DNA from: Bacteroidales bacterium
GTDB taxonomy: Bacteria > Bacteroidota > Bacteroidia > Bacteroidales > UBA12077
NCBI GenBank assembly: GCA_030637515.1
Contig: DAOWGM010000003.1
Span: 1 to 64,000, forward strand
DNA length: 64,000 bases
Reading direction: 5' to 3'
Numbering within the stretch: position 1 is the first letter of the stretch; the number at the start of each line of letters is the position of its first letter. The notes under the pieces are model-generated. The model saw only the letters and a program-made list of their open reading frames with translations, did not search any database and was not told the DNA's origin. This document shows, piece after piece, positions 55,862 to 64,000 of this stretch. The position numbers and the translations under genes are program-made.

Positions 55862-57079
55862 ATGAATTTAAACGTAGACAAGATAGATTCTAGTAAGAAA
55901 ATAAACAAGAGAATTGAAATTTTAAGAAGTGTAGTAATATTCTCTGAATCAAACGATTATATATTTGAGCGGCTTGCAGCTTCGCTTATTGATGTTCATG
56001 TAGAGAACAATGAACCTGTTTTTCATAAAGGTGATGCATTAAATGCGATGTACATTATAGTAAGTGGAAAAGTAAGAGTGCACGATGGAGATCACATTTT
56101 TACTACTTTTAGCTCAAAAGACTTCTTTGGTGAATATTCTTTAATAGACTCTTCAGTAAGATCGGCAACAGTTACTGCATCAGAAAAAACACATTTGCTT
56201 CGCCTAGATCAAGGTGATTTCCTTGAAATTATTGAAGATAACGTAGATGTATCAAAGGCGGTATTAAAAGCATTAATTAAAAGGCTCCGAAATAATAACA
56301 TACTTGAAGAAAGATTAACTCAAAACACGCTTAAAATTGAAAGACAAAGAGATGAGCTTGATAAACAGAAAAAGGAATTAGAAGAATTAAATGCTACTAA
56401 AGACAAGTTTTTCACCATAATTGCTCACGACCTTAAAAATCCGTTTAATACTGTTATTGGTTTATCAGAATTATTAGTTGAAAGATACGAAACCTATGAT
56501 TCTATTAAAATAAAAGAATTTATTACTCAGATCCATAAGTTTTCAAATAATGCCTATAATTTATTGGAAGATCTTTTACAGTGGGCTAAGTCACAAACTG
56601 GAAGAATGGAAGTTAAGCTTTCAAAGACGGATGTGTTTGAGATAGTAGTAGAAAATATTAATCTTTTTAAAGTAACTGCTCAGGAAAAAGGCGTAAATTT
56701 AGTATTTAATGTTGATGTTGGCACATATGCTGTTATTGATAAAAATATGATTTCTACAGTATTACGTAATCTTGTATCAAACGCAATAAAATTCACAAAA
56801 GGAGGTGGTGAAATCAATATTGAAACAAATAAAATAGATAACTTTATAGAGGTTTCAGTATCTGATACTGGAGTTGGAATGTCAGAAGAAAATAGGAAAA
56901 ATATATTTGAGATTGATAATAACATTTCCACATTAGGAACGAATGATGAAGTAGGAACTGGTTTGGGGCTGATAATTGTACGAGAATTTGTAGAGAAAAA
57001 TAGAGGCGAAATTAAAGTTGATAGTACTGAGGGAGTTGGCTCTCGATTTAGTTTTCAAATTCCAGCCTTCAGAGAATAA
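55862..57079 (+). CDS. Histidine kinase with cyclic-nucleotide-binding sensor
   Basis: A soluble 405-residue sensor kinase. Residues ~15-140 form a cNMP/CRP-like domain (VFHKGDALNAMYIIVSGKVRV, FFGEYSLIDSSVRSATV). A coiled-coil linker leads to HisKA with IIAHDLKNPFNTVIG (~190) and the HATPase boxes VSNAIKFT, VSDTGVGMS, GTGLGLIIVREFV. The H-box HDLKNP is of the HisKA_3-free standard type without a receiver. The CRP-like pocket lacks obvious signs to tell whether it binds cAMP. Starts a plus-strand run of three genes with the coiled-coil and SRPBCC proteins (gaps of 12 and 21 bases). Confidence 0.92.
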   Translation: MNLNVDKIDSSKKINKRIEILRSVVIFSESNDYIFERLAASLIDVHVENNEPVFHKGDALNAMYIIVSGKVRVHDGDHIFTTFSSKDFFGEYSLIDSSVRSATVTASEKTHLLRLDQGDFLEIIEDNVDVSKAVLKALIKRLRNNNILEERLTQNTLKIERQRDELDKQKKELEELNATKDKFFTIIAHDLKNPFNTVIGLSELLVERYETYDSIKIKEFITQIHKFSNNAYNLLEDLLQWAKSQTGRMEVKLSKTDVFEIVVENINLFKVTAQEKGVNLVFNVDVGTYAVIDKNMISTVLRNLVSNAIKFTKGGGEINIETNKIDNFIEVSVSDTGVGMSEENRKNIFEIDNNISTLGTNDEVGTGLGLIIVREFVEKNRGEIKVDSTEGVGSRFSFQIPAFRE

Positions 57080-57091
57080 AATTAGATAGAA

Positions 57092-58777
57092 ATGAACATT
57101 AAGTTTTTAAAAAACACTCATATTTTATTATTGATTACTGTAATGCTATTGATTACAAGTAATGTGTATTCTCAAAATTCTCTTCAGGTAAAGGGAAGAT
57201 TAGATTTAAAAGAGGGTTCATCAAAAGAAGGAGTAATTAAATTATATGAAAGTGGTAATCTTGTTCAATCATATGCAGCAGATAGAAGTGGCAAGTTTGA
57301 TATCGATCTTGAATTAAATAAAGATTATATTTTCGAGTTTTCAAAAGACGGATTTGTTACCAAAAAAATAAGTATAAATACAGAAGTTCCTGAAAAGTTT
57401 GAAGATAAGACTTTTACACCAATATATTTTGCGGTTGAGTTATTTCATCAGTATACAGGTGTTAATACTATTGTATTTACCCAACCTGTGGGGATAATAA
57501 AGTTTTATCCACAGATTGGTGATTTTGATTACGACGTTAATTATTCAACTGAAATAAGAAATAAAGTTAATAAAGCTGAGAAAGAGCTGGAAGAGGCACA
57601 TCAAGATCATCTTAATGAACAAAAAGAAAAAGAACTTGCTGAGCAGCAACAGGCACAGGCTGCTAAAAAAGCAGCAGCAGAATTAGAATATCAGAATAAA
57701 ATTGAAGCAGAAAAGCAAGCTGCCGAAGCAAGACGTTTGGCAAAGGTCGAAGCTGCAAAGGTCGAAGCTGCAAAACAAGCTCTATTGTTAGCGCAACAAA
57801 AGGAACTAGCTAAAAAAAGAGCTGCTGAAGCAGCAGCCCGTAAAGAGGCAGAAAAAATAGAAAAAGAACGAAAAGCAGAGGAACAAAGACTTGCTGCTGA
57901 AGAAAAAGCTAAAATAAAGGCAGAAGAAGAGGCACGTAAAAAAGCTGCTTTTGAAGCTCAATTAAAAGCTGAAGACGAAGCACGTAAAAAAGCTGCAGAA
58001 GAAACTGCTCGTATTGAAGTAGAAAAGAAAGCTCAGCAACTAGCTCAACAGGAAGCAGAAGCCGAAAAAAGGAGCCAAGAGGAAGCTGCAAAAAAAGAAG
58101 CAGAAAGAATTGAAAAAGAAAGAATTGCAACAGAATTAAAATTAGCTGCAGAAAAAAGAACAAAGGTAGAAGCTGAAGAGTTTGCCAGAAAGAAAGCTGC
58201 AGAAGAAGCTATGCTAATAGCACAGGCAGATTCGCTAAAAAAGATTGCACAAGAAAAAGAAAGACTGGATGCTGAGGAAAAAGCTCGTCAGTTAGCACTT
58301 GTTAAAGAAGAATCAGAAAAAAGGAGAAAAGAGAACGAAGCTCAAAAAGCACTTGAAGAAGTACAAAGGATAGCAAAAGTGGCTGAAGAGAAAAGGCTTG
58401 CTGAAGAAAGGTATGAACAGGAAGAAGCAGCTAAATTGCAGGCAGAAATTGCTGCAAAAGAGAAAATGAAAAAGGATATAGAACTCAGACAAGCAAAAGT
58501 ATTGGCAGGAGAACGGAATAAGCAAAATGAATTGAATAAGAATGCAGCACAAAAAGCTGCAGAAGAACTCTCTGCAGTTAAAAAGGATTATCCAAGAGGT
58601 AAAACTGTTGAAGAATTCGAAAGATATGGTATGAAAATAACCAGGACAATAGTTTTAGATAATGAAGTTGTTAGGATATATCTTAAAGTAGTTCACGAGT
58701 GGGGAGCAACATATTATTTTAAAAACAATCAGGCAATATCATCAAATTTTTATACAGTTGAATTACGGCGTATTTAA
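57092..58777 (+). CDS. TolA-like coiled-coil exported protein
   Basis: 561 residues. A signal peptide (cleavage after NVYSQ, near residue 28) is followed by a CarboxypepD_reg-like beta-sandwich (~30-115: LQVKGRLDLKEGSSKEG, YAADRSGKFDIDLELNKDYIFEFSKDGFV). Residues ~160-500 are an Ala/Glu/Lys-rich coiled coil with KAEEEARKKAA-type heptads, like TolA or IgA-binding rods. About 60 C-terminal residues (YPRGKTVEEFERYGMKITRTIVL ... YYFKNNQAISSNFYTVELRRI) form a compact domain that may be the functional end. It starts 12 bases after the kinase gene. Function unknown; it may bridge the periplasm. Confidence 0.8.
   Translation: MNIKFLKNTHILLLITVMLLITSNVYSQNSLQVKGRLDLKEGSSKEGVIKLYESGNLVQSYAADRSGKFDIDLELNKDYIFEFSKDGFVTKKISINTEVPEKFEDKTFTPIYFAVELFHQYTGVNTIVFTQPVGIIKFYPQIGDFDYDVNYSTEIRNKVNKAEKELEEAHQDHLNEQKEKELAEQQQAQAAKKAAAELEYQNKIEAEKQAAEARRLAKVEAAKVEAAKQALLLAQQKELAKKRAAEAAARKEAEKIEKERKAEEQRLAAEEKAKIKAEEEARKKAAFEAQLKAEDEARKKAAEETARIEVEKKAQQLAQQEAEAEKRSQEEAAKKEAERIEKERIATELKLAAEKRTKVEAEEFARKKAAEEAMLIAQADSLKKIAQEKERLDAEEKARQLALVKEESEKRRKENEAQKALEEVQRIAKVAEEKRLAEERYEQEEAAKLQAEIAAKEKMKKDIELRQAKVLAGERNKQNELNKNAAQKAAEELSAVKKDYPRGKTVEEFERYGMKITRTIVLDNEVVRIYLKVVHEWGATYYFKNNQAISSNFYTVELRRI
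57747..57773 (+). repeat. Tandem 12-bp repeat in the coiled-coil gene
   Basis: AAGGTCGAAGCTGC occurs twice in succession (codons AKVEAAKVEAA). It keeps the frame and adds four residues per unit, so it probably varies in copy number between strains. Confidence 0.6.
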
Positions 58778-58798
58778 CTCACTTATTTTATTTATTTA

Positions 58799-59182
58799 AT
58801 GAAGGATTTTAAAAAGTATTATATTATTCCTGCTGAAGTTGAAGATGTTTATACAGCATTGACAAATCCATTTACAATAGAACTATGGACAGGATATCCA
58901 GCTATAATGGATGAAAATCCCGGAACAGAATTCTCACTATGGGAAGGTGATATTACAGGTAAAAATCTTGAAATTGAAAAAAACAAAAGAATAGTGCAAC
59001 AATGGTATTTTGGAGATCAACCTGAAGAATCTATTGTAACAATAAAACTTTTTACTGATAAAAAAGGTACTCAGGTTGAGCTTAATCATAAGAACATTCC
59101 GGATGAAGATTTTGAAAATATAATAGAAGGATGGAATGAGTATTACTTTGGGGCAATAAAGGCATTCTACGAAGTAGAATAA
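58799..59182 (+). CDS. SRPBCC/AHSA1-like small protein
   Basis: 127 residues of the START-like helix-grip fold: MKDFKKYYIIPAEVEDVYTALTNP, WTGYPAIMDENPGTEFSLWEGDI, IVQQWYFGDQPEESIVTIKLF and GWNEYYFGAIKAF. This is the AHSA1 (Aha1-C) family, which often binds a hydrophobic ligand or acts as a chaperone cofactor. It follows the coiled-coil gene by 21 bases. Role not inferable. Confidence 0.85.
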   Translation: MKDFKKYYIIPAEVEDVYTALTNPFTIELWTGYPAIMDENPGTEFSLWEGDITGKNLEIEKNKRIVQQWYFGDQPEESIVTIKLFTDKKGTQVELNHKNIPDEDFENIIEGWNEYYFGAIKAFYEVE

Positions 59183-59276
59183 TGATAAATAGCTTACATC
59201 CCTCTTAAATTTAAGACCATTTTTCCAAATTTTTTATTGTATATTTAGGATTATTTTTAAAATACATGAAAAGATT

Positions 59277-61883
59277 GTGAGATTAATTTATTCAATTTTC
59301 TTTTTAATTATTTCATTAACTGCTTTTTCGCAAAAGGAAACTTTTCAAGAGGAGTTTGTAAAACTTGAAGAAAAATTAAATAGTTCTGATAAGTTGGGAC
59401 CAAAAATTTCTACTTGCCGTGAAATCATTAAAGTTAGTTTTCCCGAACATTTAAATTATGTCTTAGAGTACTGTCAAGAACTTGTGAAATTGTCAGAATC
59501 AGCTAATGATATTGATTCAAAGGCTTTTGCGTACTTTTATTTGGGTGAATATTTCTTTAAGACTGATAATTTTGAAAATGCAGAAAAGAATTATGAAGAA
59601 GCGTTAACTCTATATCAAAGTATTGAAAAATTGAGTCAGATAGCACAAATATATCATAATCTGGGTCTTGTAAATCAATATTTAAACAATTACGATAAAG
59701 CACTTAGTTATTATCAAAAGTCTGTTGAATTAGCAGAAACCCTTGAAAATAAAGAAAGTGCTGCAATTAGCTATCAGGATATAGGAACATTGTACTATGA
59801 TATACAGAAATATTCCCTTGCACAACATTACTATGATAAAGCAATTGAAATATACAGAAAAACTAATAATGAAGAAAGAATAGCTGCTATTTATCAGAAT
59901 ATTGGAGTTTTACATTTTAGCTGGGGTAATTTTGAAAAATCACTTGAATATTATAAAAAATCACTTGGGATATACGAATCTCAGTACGACAAGCAAAATA
60001 TCGGAATATCTTTAAGTAATATAGGCTTGGTCTATGAAGAGAATGAGCGATATAAAGAAGCGCTTGAATATTATTTGAAAGCATTACTTGTATTTGAGGA
60101 AATTGGATTTAAACCTACATTGGTTTATATATTCTACAACCTTGGATCTTTGTATCGCAATATTGAGGATTATACCAGATCTTATGAATATTTCGAAAAA
60201 GGATTAGAATTATCTGTAGAAATTTCAATGAGAGATTATATCTCATATAATTACGAAGCTTTATCAGGCTTATATGAAGAAACTGGCAATTATAGCAAGG
60301 CTCTTTCTTATTTTAAAGAGTATGTCCAAGTTAAGGATTCATTATTAAATGAAGAGAAATTCAGACAAATTGATGAGATAGAAGCACAATTCCAGAATGC
60401 ACAGCACCAAAAAGAAATCGAGTTCTTTAAAATAGATCAGGATTTAAAAGATTTACAATTAAAAAAGAAAGAAGTACAAAATTCAATACTTGCAATAAGT
60501 TCTATTCTGACTTTCATTATTGCATTGATTCTGTTGTGGTTTTATAGATCACAAAAAAAATCAGCGCATAAATTAGAAAATGAAATAGAGGAACGTGTAA
60601 AAACTGAAAATAAACTGATTGAAATAAAAGAGGAATTAGAACTAAGAGTGAATAGTAGAACAGCTGATATAGAACAAACAAACAAGAAACTTCTATTAGA
60701 AATTGATGAACATAAAAAAACTGCTGAAAGTCTTAGTATAGAAAAAGACAAAGCAGAAGAGGCTGATAAACTGAAATCGAATTTTCTAGCAAATATGTCG
60801 CATGAAGTAAGAACTCCTATGAATGCTATTAATGGTTTTTCTCAAATGCTGGCATTTGATGACATAACTACTGAGAAAAGAAAAGAATATATTGAAAAGG
60901 TAATGGATGGTTGTAAAAGTTTAACTAATTTAATTGATGAAATTATGGATTTTGCTGAAGTAGATTCAGGTGATATTACGATTGACAAAAATGAGTTTAA
61001 TCCACATCCAATGCTTGAATATCTTTCCGATAAATTTGCAAATGAAATTCTGAAAAAAGGAAAAGATAATTTAAAACTTATTTATCATAATGAGAATAGT
61101 GAAAATGATATTGTTATTCGCACTGATGCTACAAGGCTAAAGCAAATAATTACAATTCTTTTAGATAATGCAATTAAATTTACCAAAGAAGGAGTTGTTG
61201 AGTTTGGTTTTACACATCCAAATGACAGAGAATTGCACTTTTTTGTAAAAGATACAGGAATAGGTATTGACGATAAGTATGAAGACATTATTTTTGAAAG
61301 ATTCCGTCAGGTTGATGATGGAATTTCTAAGACATATGAAGGAGCAGGAATAGGTCTTTCTGTAGCAAAAAAGCTTGTTGAGTTACTTGGTGGAAGAATT
61401 TGGCTTGATTCAAGTTTAAATCGAGGTTCAACATTTTATTTTAGTATGCCGTTTAATATAGATAATGAGCCTCTTAAGGAAAATGAACCTCATGATATGG
61501 ATTGGTCTGATAAAGTAATCCTTGTAGCTGAAGATAAAAAAATAAACTTCGAGATTATTAAAGAAACTTTAAGTCCAACAAATGTGAATTTGATTTGGAC
61601 CAAAAACGGAGAAGAAACTCTTATACAAATAGAATCTGGTACTAAAATTGATTTAATATTAATGGACATTCAGATGCCAGTAATGGACGGATATGAATGT
61701 ACAAAAAGAATTAAAGAAATAAATAAAGAAATTCCTGTAATTGCTCAAACAGCATATGCTTTACCTCAGGATAGCTATAAGTGTTTTGATGCAGGATGTG
61801 ATGATTATATTGCTAAACCAATTTCTCTTAATGAGTTTTTGGAAAAAATAAAAAAGCACCTTTTAAGAGTAAAGAGTCATTAG
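59277..61883 (+). CDS. TPR hybrid histidine kinase with receiver
   Basis: 868 residues. Signal peptide (LIYSIFFLIISLTAFS), then about eight TPRs (~75-375: YHNLGLVNQYLNNYDKALSYYQKS, YQNIGVLHFSWGNFEKSLEYY) in the periplasm, one membrane helix (~405-425), coiled coil, HisKA (FLANMSHEVRTPMNAIN), HATPase (DNAIKFT, DTGIGID, GAGIGLSVAKKL) and a receiver (AEDKKIN, LMDIQMPVMDG, AKPIS). The start is GTG at 59277; an ATG at 59266 gives the mini-frame MKRL-stop overlapping the GTG. Its stop lies 3 bases from the stop of convergent kdsA. Confidence 0.92.
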   Translation: MRLIYSIFFLIISLTAFSQKETFQEEFVKLEEKLNSSDKLGPKISTCREIIKVSFPEHLNYVLEYCQELVKLSESANDIDSKAFAYFYLGEYFFKTDNFENAEKNYEEALTLYQSIEKLSQIAQIYHNLGLVNQYLNNYDKALSYYQKSVELAETLENKESAAISYQDIGTLYYDIQKYSLAQHYYDKAIEIYRKTNNEERIAAIYQNIGVLHFSWGNFEKSLEYYKKSLGIYESQYDKQNIGISLSNIGLVYEENERYKEALEYYLKALLVFEEIGFKPTLVYIFYNLGSLYRNIEDYTRSYEYFEKGLELSVEISMRDYISYNYEALSGLYEETGNYSKALSYFKEYVQVKDSLLNEEKFRQIDEIEAQFQNAQHQKEIEFFKIDQDLKDLQLKKKEVQNSILAISSILTFIIALILLWFYRSQKKSAHKLENEIEERVKTENKLIEIKEELELRVNSRTADIEQTNKKLLLEIDEHKKTAESLSIEKDKAEEADKLKSNFLANMSHEVRTPMNAINGFSQMLAFDDITTEKRKEYIEKVMDGCKSLTNLIDEIMDFAEVDSGDITIDKNEFNPHPMLEYLSDKFANEILKKGKDNLKLIYHNENSENDIVIRTDATRLKQIITILLDNAIKFTKEGVVEFGFTHPNDRELHFFVKDTGIGIDDKYEDIIFERFRQVDDGISKTYEGAGIGLSVAKKLVELLGGRIWLDSSLNRGSTFYFSMPFNIDNEPLKENEPHDMDWSDKVILVAEDKKINFEIIKETLSPTNVNLIWTKNGEETLIQIESGTKIDLILMDIQMPVMDGYECTKRIKEINKEIPVIAQTAYALPQDSYKCFDAGCDDYIAKPISLNEFLEKIKKHLLRVKSH

Positions 61884-61886
61884 ACT

Positions 61887-62699
61887 TTAAACAATTGCTT
61901 TTCTAATTTTAACTAAACTTGCAAGCAATTCTTCCAAGTATTTCAAATTAAGCATGTTGGCTCCATCAGATTTTGCATTGGCAGGATCCGGATGTGTTTC
62001 AATAAAAATACCATCAACACCAACTGCTATTCCAGCACGAGCAACTGTTTCAATCAATTCTGGTTTTCCTCCAGTAACACCACTGTCTTGATTAGGCTGT
62101 TGTAAGCTATGCGTTAAATCAAGTATCACAGGATGTCCAAATTTCTGCATTTCAGGAATGCCACGGTAATCAATAATTAAATCTTGATATCCAAACATAG
62201 TACCACGATCTGTTATCATAACATTCTCATTTCCTGATTCAAGTACTTTGTCAATTGCAAATTTCATTGAAGAAGGTGCCAGGAATTGACCTTTTTTAAT
62301 ATTCACTATTTTTCCTGTTTTTGCAGCAGCTACAAGAAGATTTGTTTGGCGGCACAGGAAAGCTGGAATCTGTAACACATCAGCATAATCTGCAGCAATA
62401 ACAGCTTCTTCTTCAGTATGGATATCCGTAACAATCGGAATATTTAGCTTTTCTTTAACTTTTTCAAGAATTTTCAATGCACTAAGATCTCCAATTCCTG
62501 TAAATGAATCCAGTCTTGACCGATTTGCTTTTCTATAAGAAGCTTTGAAAACAAATGGAATTTGCAGTTTGTCAGTTATTTCGACAATTTTTTCTGCAAT
62601 TTCAAAAACACCTTTTTCACTTTCTACAACACAAGGTCCTGCGAGCAAAAAGAAATTGTTTTTATCAGTATATTTTAGATTAGAAATATTTGGAATCAT
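61887..62699 (-). CDS. kdsA: 3-deoxy-8-phosphooctulonate (KDO8P) synthase
   Basis: Condenses arabinose 5-phosphate and PEP to KDO8P for the lipid A-core of LPS. The 270 residues show LLAGPCVVESEKG at the start, FKASYRKANRSRLDSFTG, DVLQIPAFLCRQTNLL, VNIKKGQFLAP, DLTHSLQQPN and FIETHPDPANAKSDGANML. The frame is open to 62801 but I chose the ATG at 62699, which gives the normal family N-terminus and avoids overlapping the rarA gene. It is 49 bases after rarA on the same strand. Confidence 0.95.
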   Translation of the reverse strand: MIPNISNLKYTDKNNFFLLAGPCVVESEKGVFEIAEKIVEITDKLQIPFVFKASYRKANRSRLDSFTGIGDLSALKILEKVKEKLNIPIVTDIHTEEEAVIAADYADVLQIPAFLCRQTNLLVAAAKTGKIVNIKKGQFLAPSSMKFAIDKVLESGNENVMITDRGTMFGYQDLIIDYRGIPEMQKFGHPVILDLTHSLQQPNQDSGVTGGKPELIETVARAGIAVGVDGIFIETHPDPANAKSDGANMLNLKYLEELLASLVKIRKAIV

Positions 62700-62748
62700 T
62701 TTTTGATATTTTATGGTTTGCAATAAAATACGAAAGTAATCTAAATTA

Positions 62749-64000
62749 TTAATATTTATATTTTCCTTTCCACTGAATTTTGAGTCTTTCAGATATTTCA
62801 ACTTCTTTCGAGTTGTTTTGAGGTTTGTAAATTATATTATTTGCTAATTTCTCAGGCATAAAATTATCCTGCACAAAATTACCTTCATAACTGTGAGCAT
62901 ATTTATAATCCTTACCATAGCCAATGTCTTTCATTAACTTTGTAGGTGCATTTCTAATATGCAGTGGTACCGGTAAATCTCCTTCTTTTCTTACAAGGTT
63001 TTGAGCATCATTAATTGCCTGGTAAGCAGAATTGCTTTTTGCCGAAATAGCAAGATAAATGGTTGCTTCCGAGAGAATAATTCGTGATTCGGGCCAGCCT
63101 ATTTTATTTACAGCATCAAAACAGCTGTTAGCTAATAATAATGCATTAGGATTAGCTAAACCAATATCTTCCGAAGCCAAAATTAACAATCGACGTGCAA
63201 TGAATTTAGGATCTTCGCCACCTTCAATCATTCTTGCTAACCAATAAACTGCAGCATTTGGATCGCTACCCCGAATTGATTTGATAAATGCCGAAATAAT
63301 ATCGTAGTGCTGTTCTCCATTTTTATCATATGTGGCAATATTCTGTTGTAAAATATCAATTACAATGTCGTTTGTAATAGAAATTTTACCTGACGATTTA
63401 GCCTGTTCTGTGTTTATCACCAGTTCTAGTATGTTGTATAATTTGCGCGCATCTCCACCTGAAAATCGAAGTAAAGACTCATATTCTTTTATTTCTAAAT
63501 CAAGTTCTTTCAGATATTTATCCTGTGTAATGGCCTTGTTAATTATTTCTATAAGATCTTCTTTTTCAAGAGGTTTTAATATATATACTTGTGTACGTGA
63601 AAGGAGTGGGGAAATAACTTCAAAAGAAGGATTCTCCGTTGTTGCACCAATTAAAATAATAGTTCCTTGCTCAACAGCTCCTAACAATGAATCTTGTTGC
63701 GATTTATTAAAACGATGAATTTCATCAATAAATAAAATTGGATTTGGGGAATCAAAAAATTGTTGCTTTTTTGCTTTCTGTATTGTTTCACGCACATCTT
63801 TAACACCCGAATGAACAGCACTAAGTGTATAAAAAGGTCTGTTTTGCTGATTCGCAATTATTTGGGCTAGCGTAGTTTTTCCAACACCCGGAGGTCCCCA
63901 TAAAATAAACGACGGTATGTTCCCCGATTCAATAGCTTTGCGTAAAATTGCATTTTCTCCCACCAAATGTTTCTGACCTAAATATTCATTTAGGTTTTTT
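62749..64000 (-). CDS. rarA: Replication-associated recombination protein RarA (5' end cut by the window)
   Basis: AAA+ ATPase related to clamp loaders and WRNIP1, acting at stalled replication forks. The visible part shows LNEYLGQKHLVGENAILRK at the extreme edge, then Walker A GPPGVGKTT, the sensor-type FIDEIHRFNKSQQD, GATTENPSFEV, and the C-terminal ASEDIGLANPNALL and APTKLMKDIGYGKDYKYAHSYEG. The frame is open to the window edge, so the first residues lie beyond it. It stands upstream of kdsA; probably co-transcribed. Confidence 0.95.
   Translation of the reverse strand, partial: KNLNEYLGQKHLVGENAILRKAIESGNIPSFILWGPPGVGKTTLAQIIANQQNRPFYTLSAVHSGVKDVRETIQKAKKQQFFDSPNPILFIDEIHRFNKSQQDSLLGAVEQGTIILIGATTENPSFEVISPLLSRTQVYILKPLEKEDLIEIINKAITQDKYLKELDLEIKEYESLLRFSGGDARKLYNILELVINTEQAKSSGKISITNDIVIDILQQNIATYDKNGEQHYDIISAFIKSIRGSDPNAAVYWLARMIEGGEDPKFIARRLLILASEDIGLANPNALLLANSCFDAVNKIGWPESRIILSEATIYLAISAKSNSAYQAINDAQNLVRKEGDLPVPLHIRNAPTKLMKDIGYGKDYKYAHSYEGNFVQDNFMPEKLANNIIYKPQNNSKEVEISERLKIQWKGKYKY

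Noticed and set aside
62700-62801. Longer start of kdsA
   Set aside because: It would overlap the rarA end and adds 34 residues absent from the family.
63332-63718. Plus-strand open frame of 128 codons
   Set aside because: Antisense shadow of rarA with no motif.

Overview
The window is a stretch of chromosome from a member of the Bacteroidota, most likely an anaerobic or facultative fermenter of the Bacteroidales/Marinilabiliales type (inference). The evidence is very AT-rich DNA, a SecA of about 1,100 residues with the lineage-typical insertions, SusD-free but lipoprotein-rich gene content, DUF4369/TlpA and DUF4465 proteins, a DUF2027-Smr protein, hybrid two-component kinases, and promoters that repeatedly match the Bacteroidota consensus TTTG-N(18-20)-TAnnTTTG. 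The window carries about 48 protein genes, one RNase P RNA, and no tRNA, rRNA, CRISPR array, insertion sequence or prophage that I could find. It reads as mostly housekeeping chromosome with a few odd proteins and dispersed palindromic repeats.

Layout. 1-5.8 kb: secA, a small secreted protein, then the minus-strand group ligA-DUF6913-dapA (to 7.8 kb). 7.9-13.0 kb: a DUF4465 lipoprotein and two adjacent hybrid histidine kinases, one with a periplasmic solute-binding sensor. 13.2-16.7 kb: a three-gene iron/cobalamin-type ABC importer with a small membrane protein. 16.8-19.4 kb: a thioredoxin-fold lipoprotein and a glycosyltransferase. 19.5-24.8 kb: a secreted protein with three EDWM repeats, argS (with a large in-frame insertion), ffh and folD. 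25-30.8 kb: a divergent GH84-like lipoprotein, a TPR protein, a DUF368 (PopT-type) membrane protein overlapping aroE. 30.9-35.2 kb: pta-ackA-ptb-buk, giving acetate and butyrate (or branched acid) formation with ATP gain. 35.2-38 kb: a short-chain dehydrogenase, a predicted barrel protein, an orphan receiver and sucD. 38-47.8 kb: a GlcD/GlcF-type FAD/Fe-S dehydrogenase, a chemoreceptor, a C69 dipeptidase, threonine aldolase, a YhhN gene interrupted by TGA, and a PurF-like protein lacking the glutaminase cysteine. 47.9-54.1 kb: a YgiQ-type radical SAM protein, queA, DUF2027-Smr, rnpB, a SlyD-like FKBP and a barrel protein. 54.3-62 kb: a serine beta-lactamase-fold hydrolase, a cNMP-binding kinase, a TolA-like coiled-coil protein, an SRPBCC protein and a TPR hybrid kinase. 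61.9-64 kb: kdsA and rarA (cut by the window edge).

The most distinctive signals are: a 127-codon insertion in the ArgRS catalytic domain bounded by a 9-bp direct repeat; the PurF-like protein that keeps the Fe-S cysteines and PRPP loop but not the nucleophile; the EDWM-repeat exported protein; a GH84-like fold with a retained Asp pair; and a palindrome shared between an intergenic repeat and a helix of RNase P RNA. I did not find a convincing multi-gene undescribed system.
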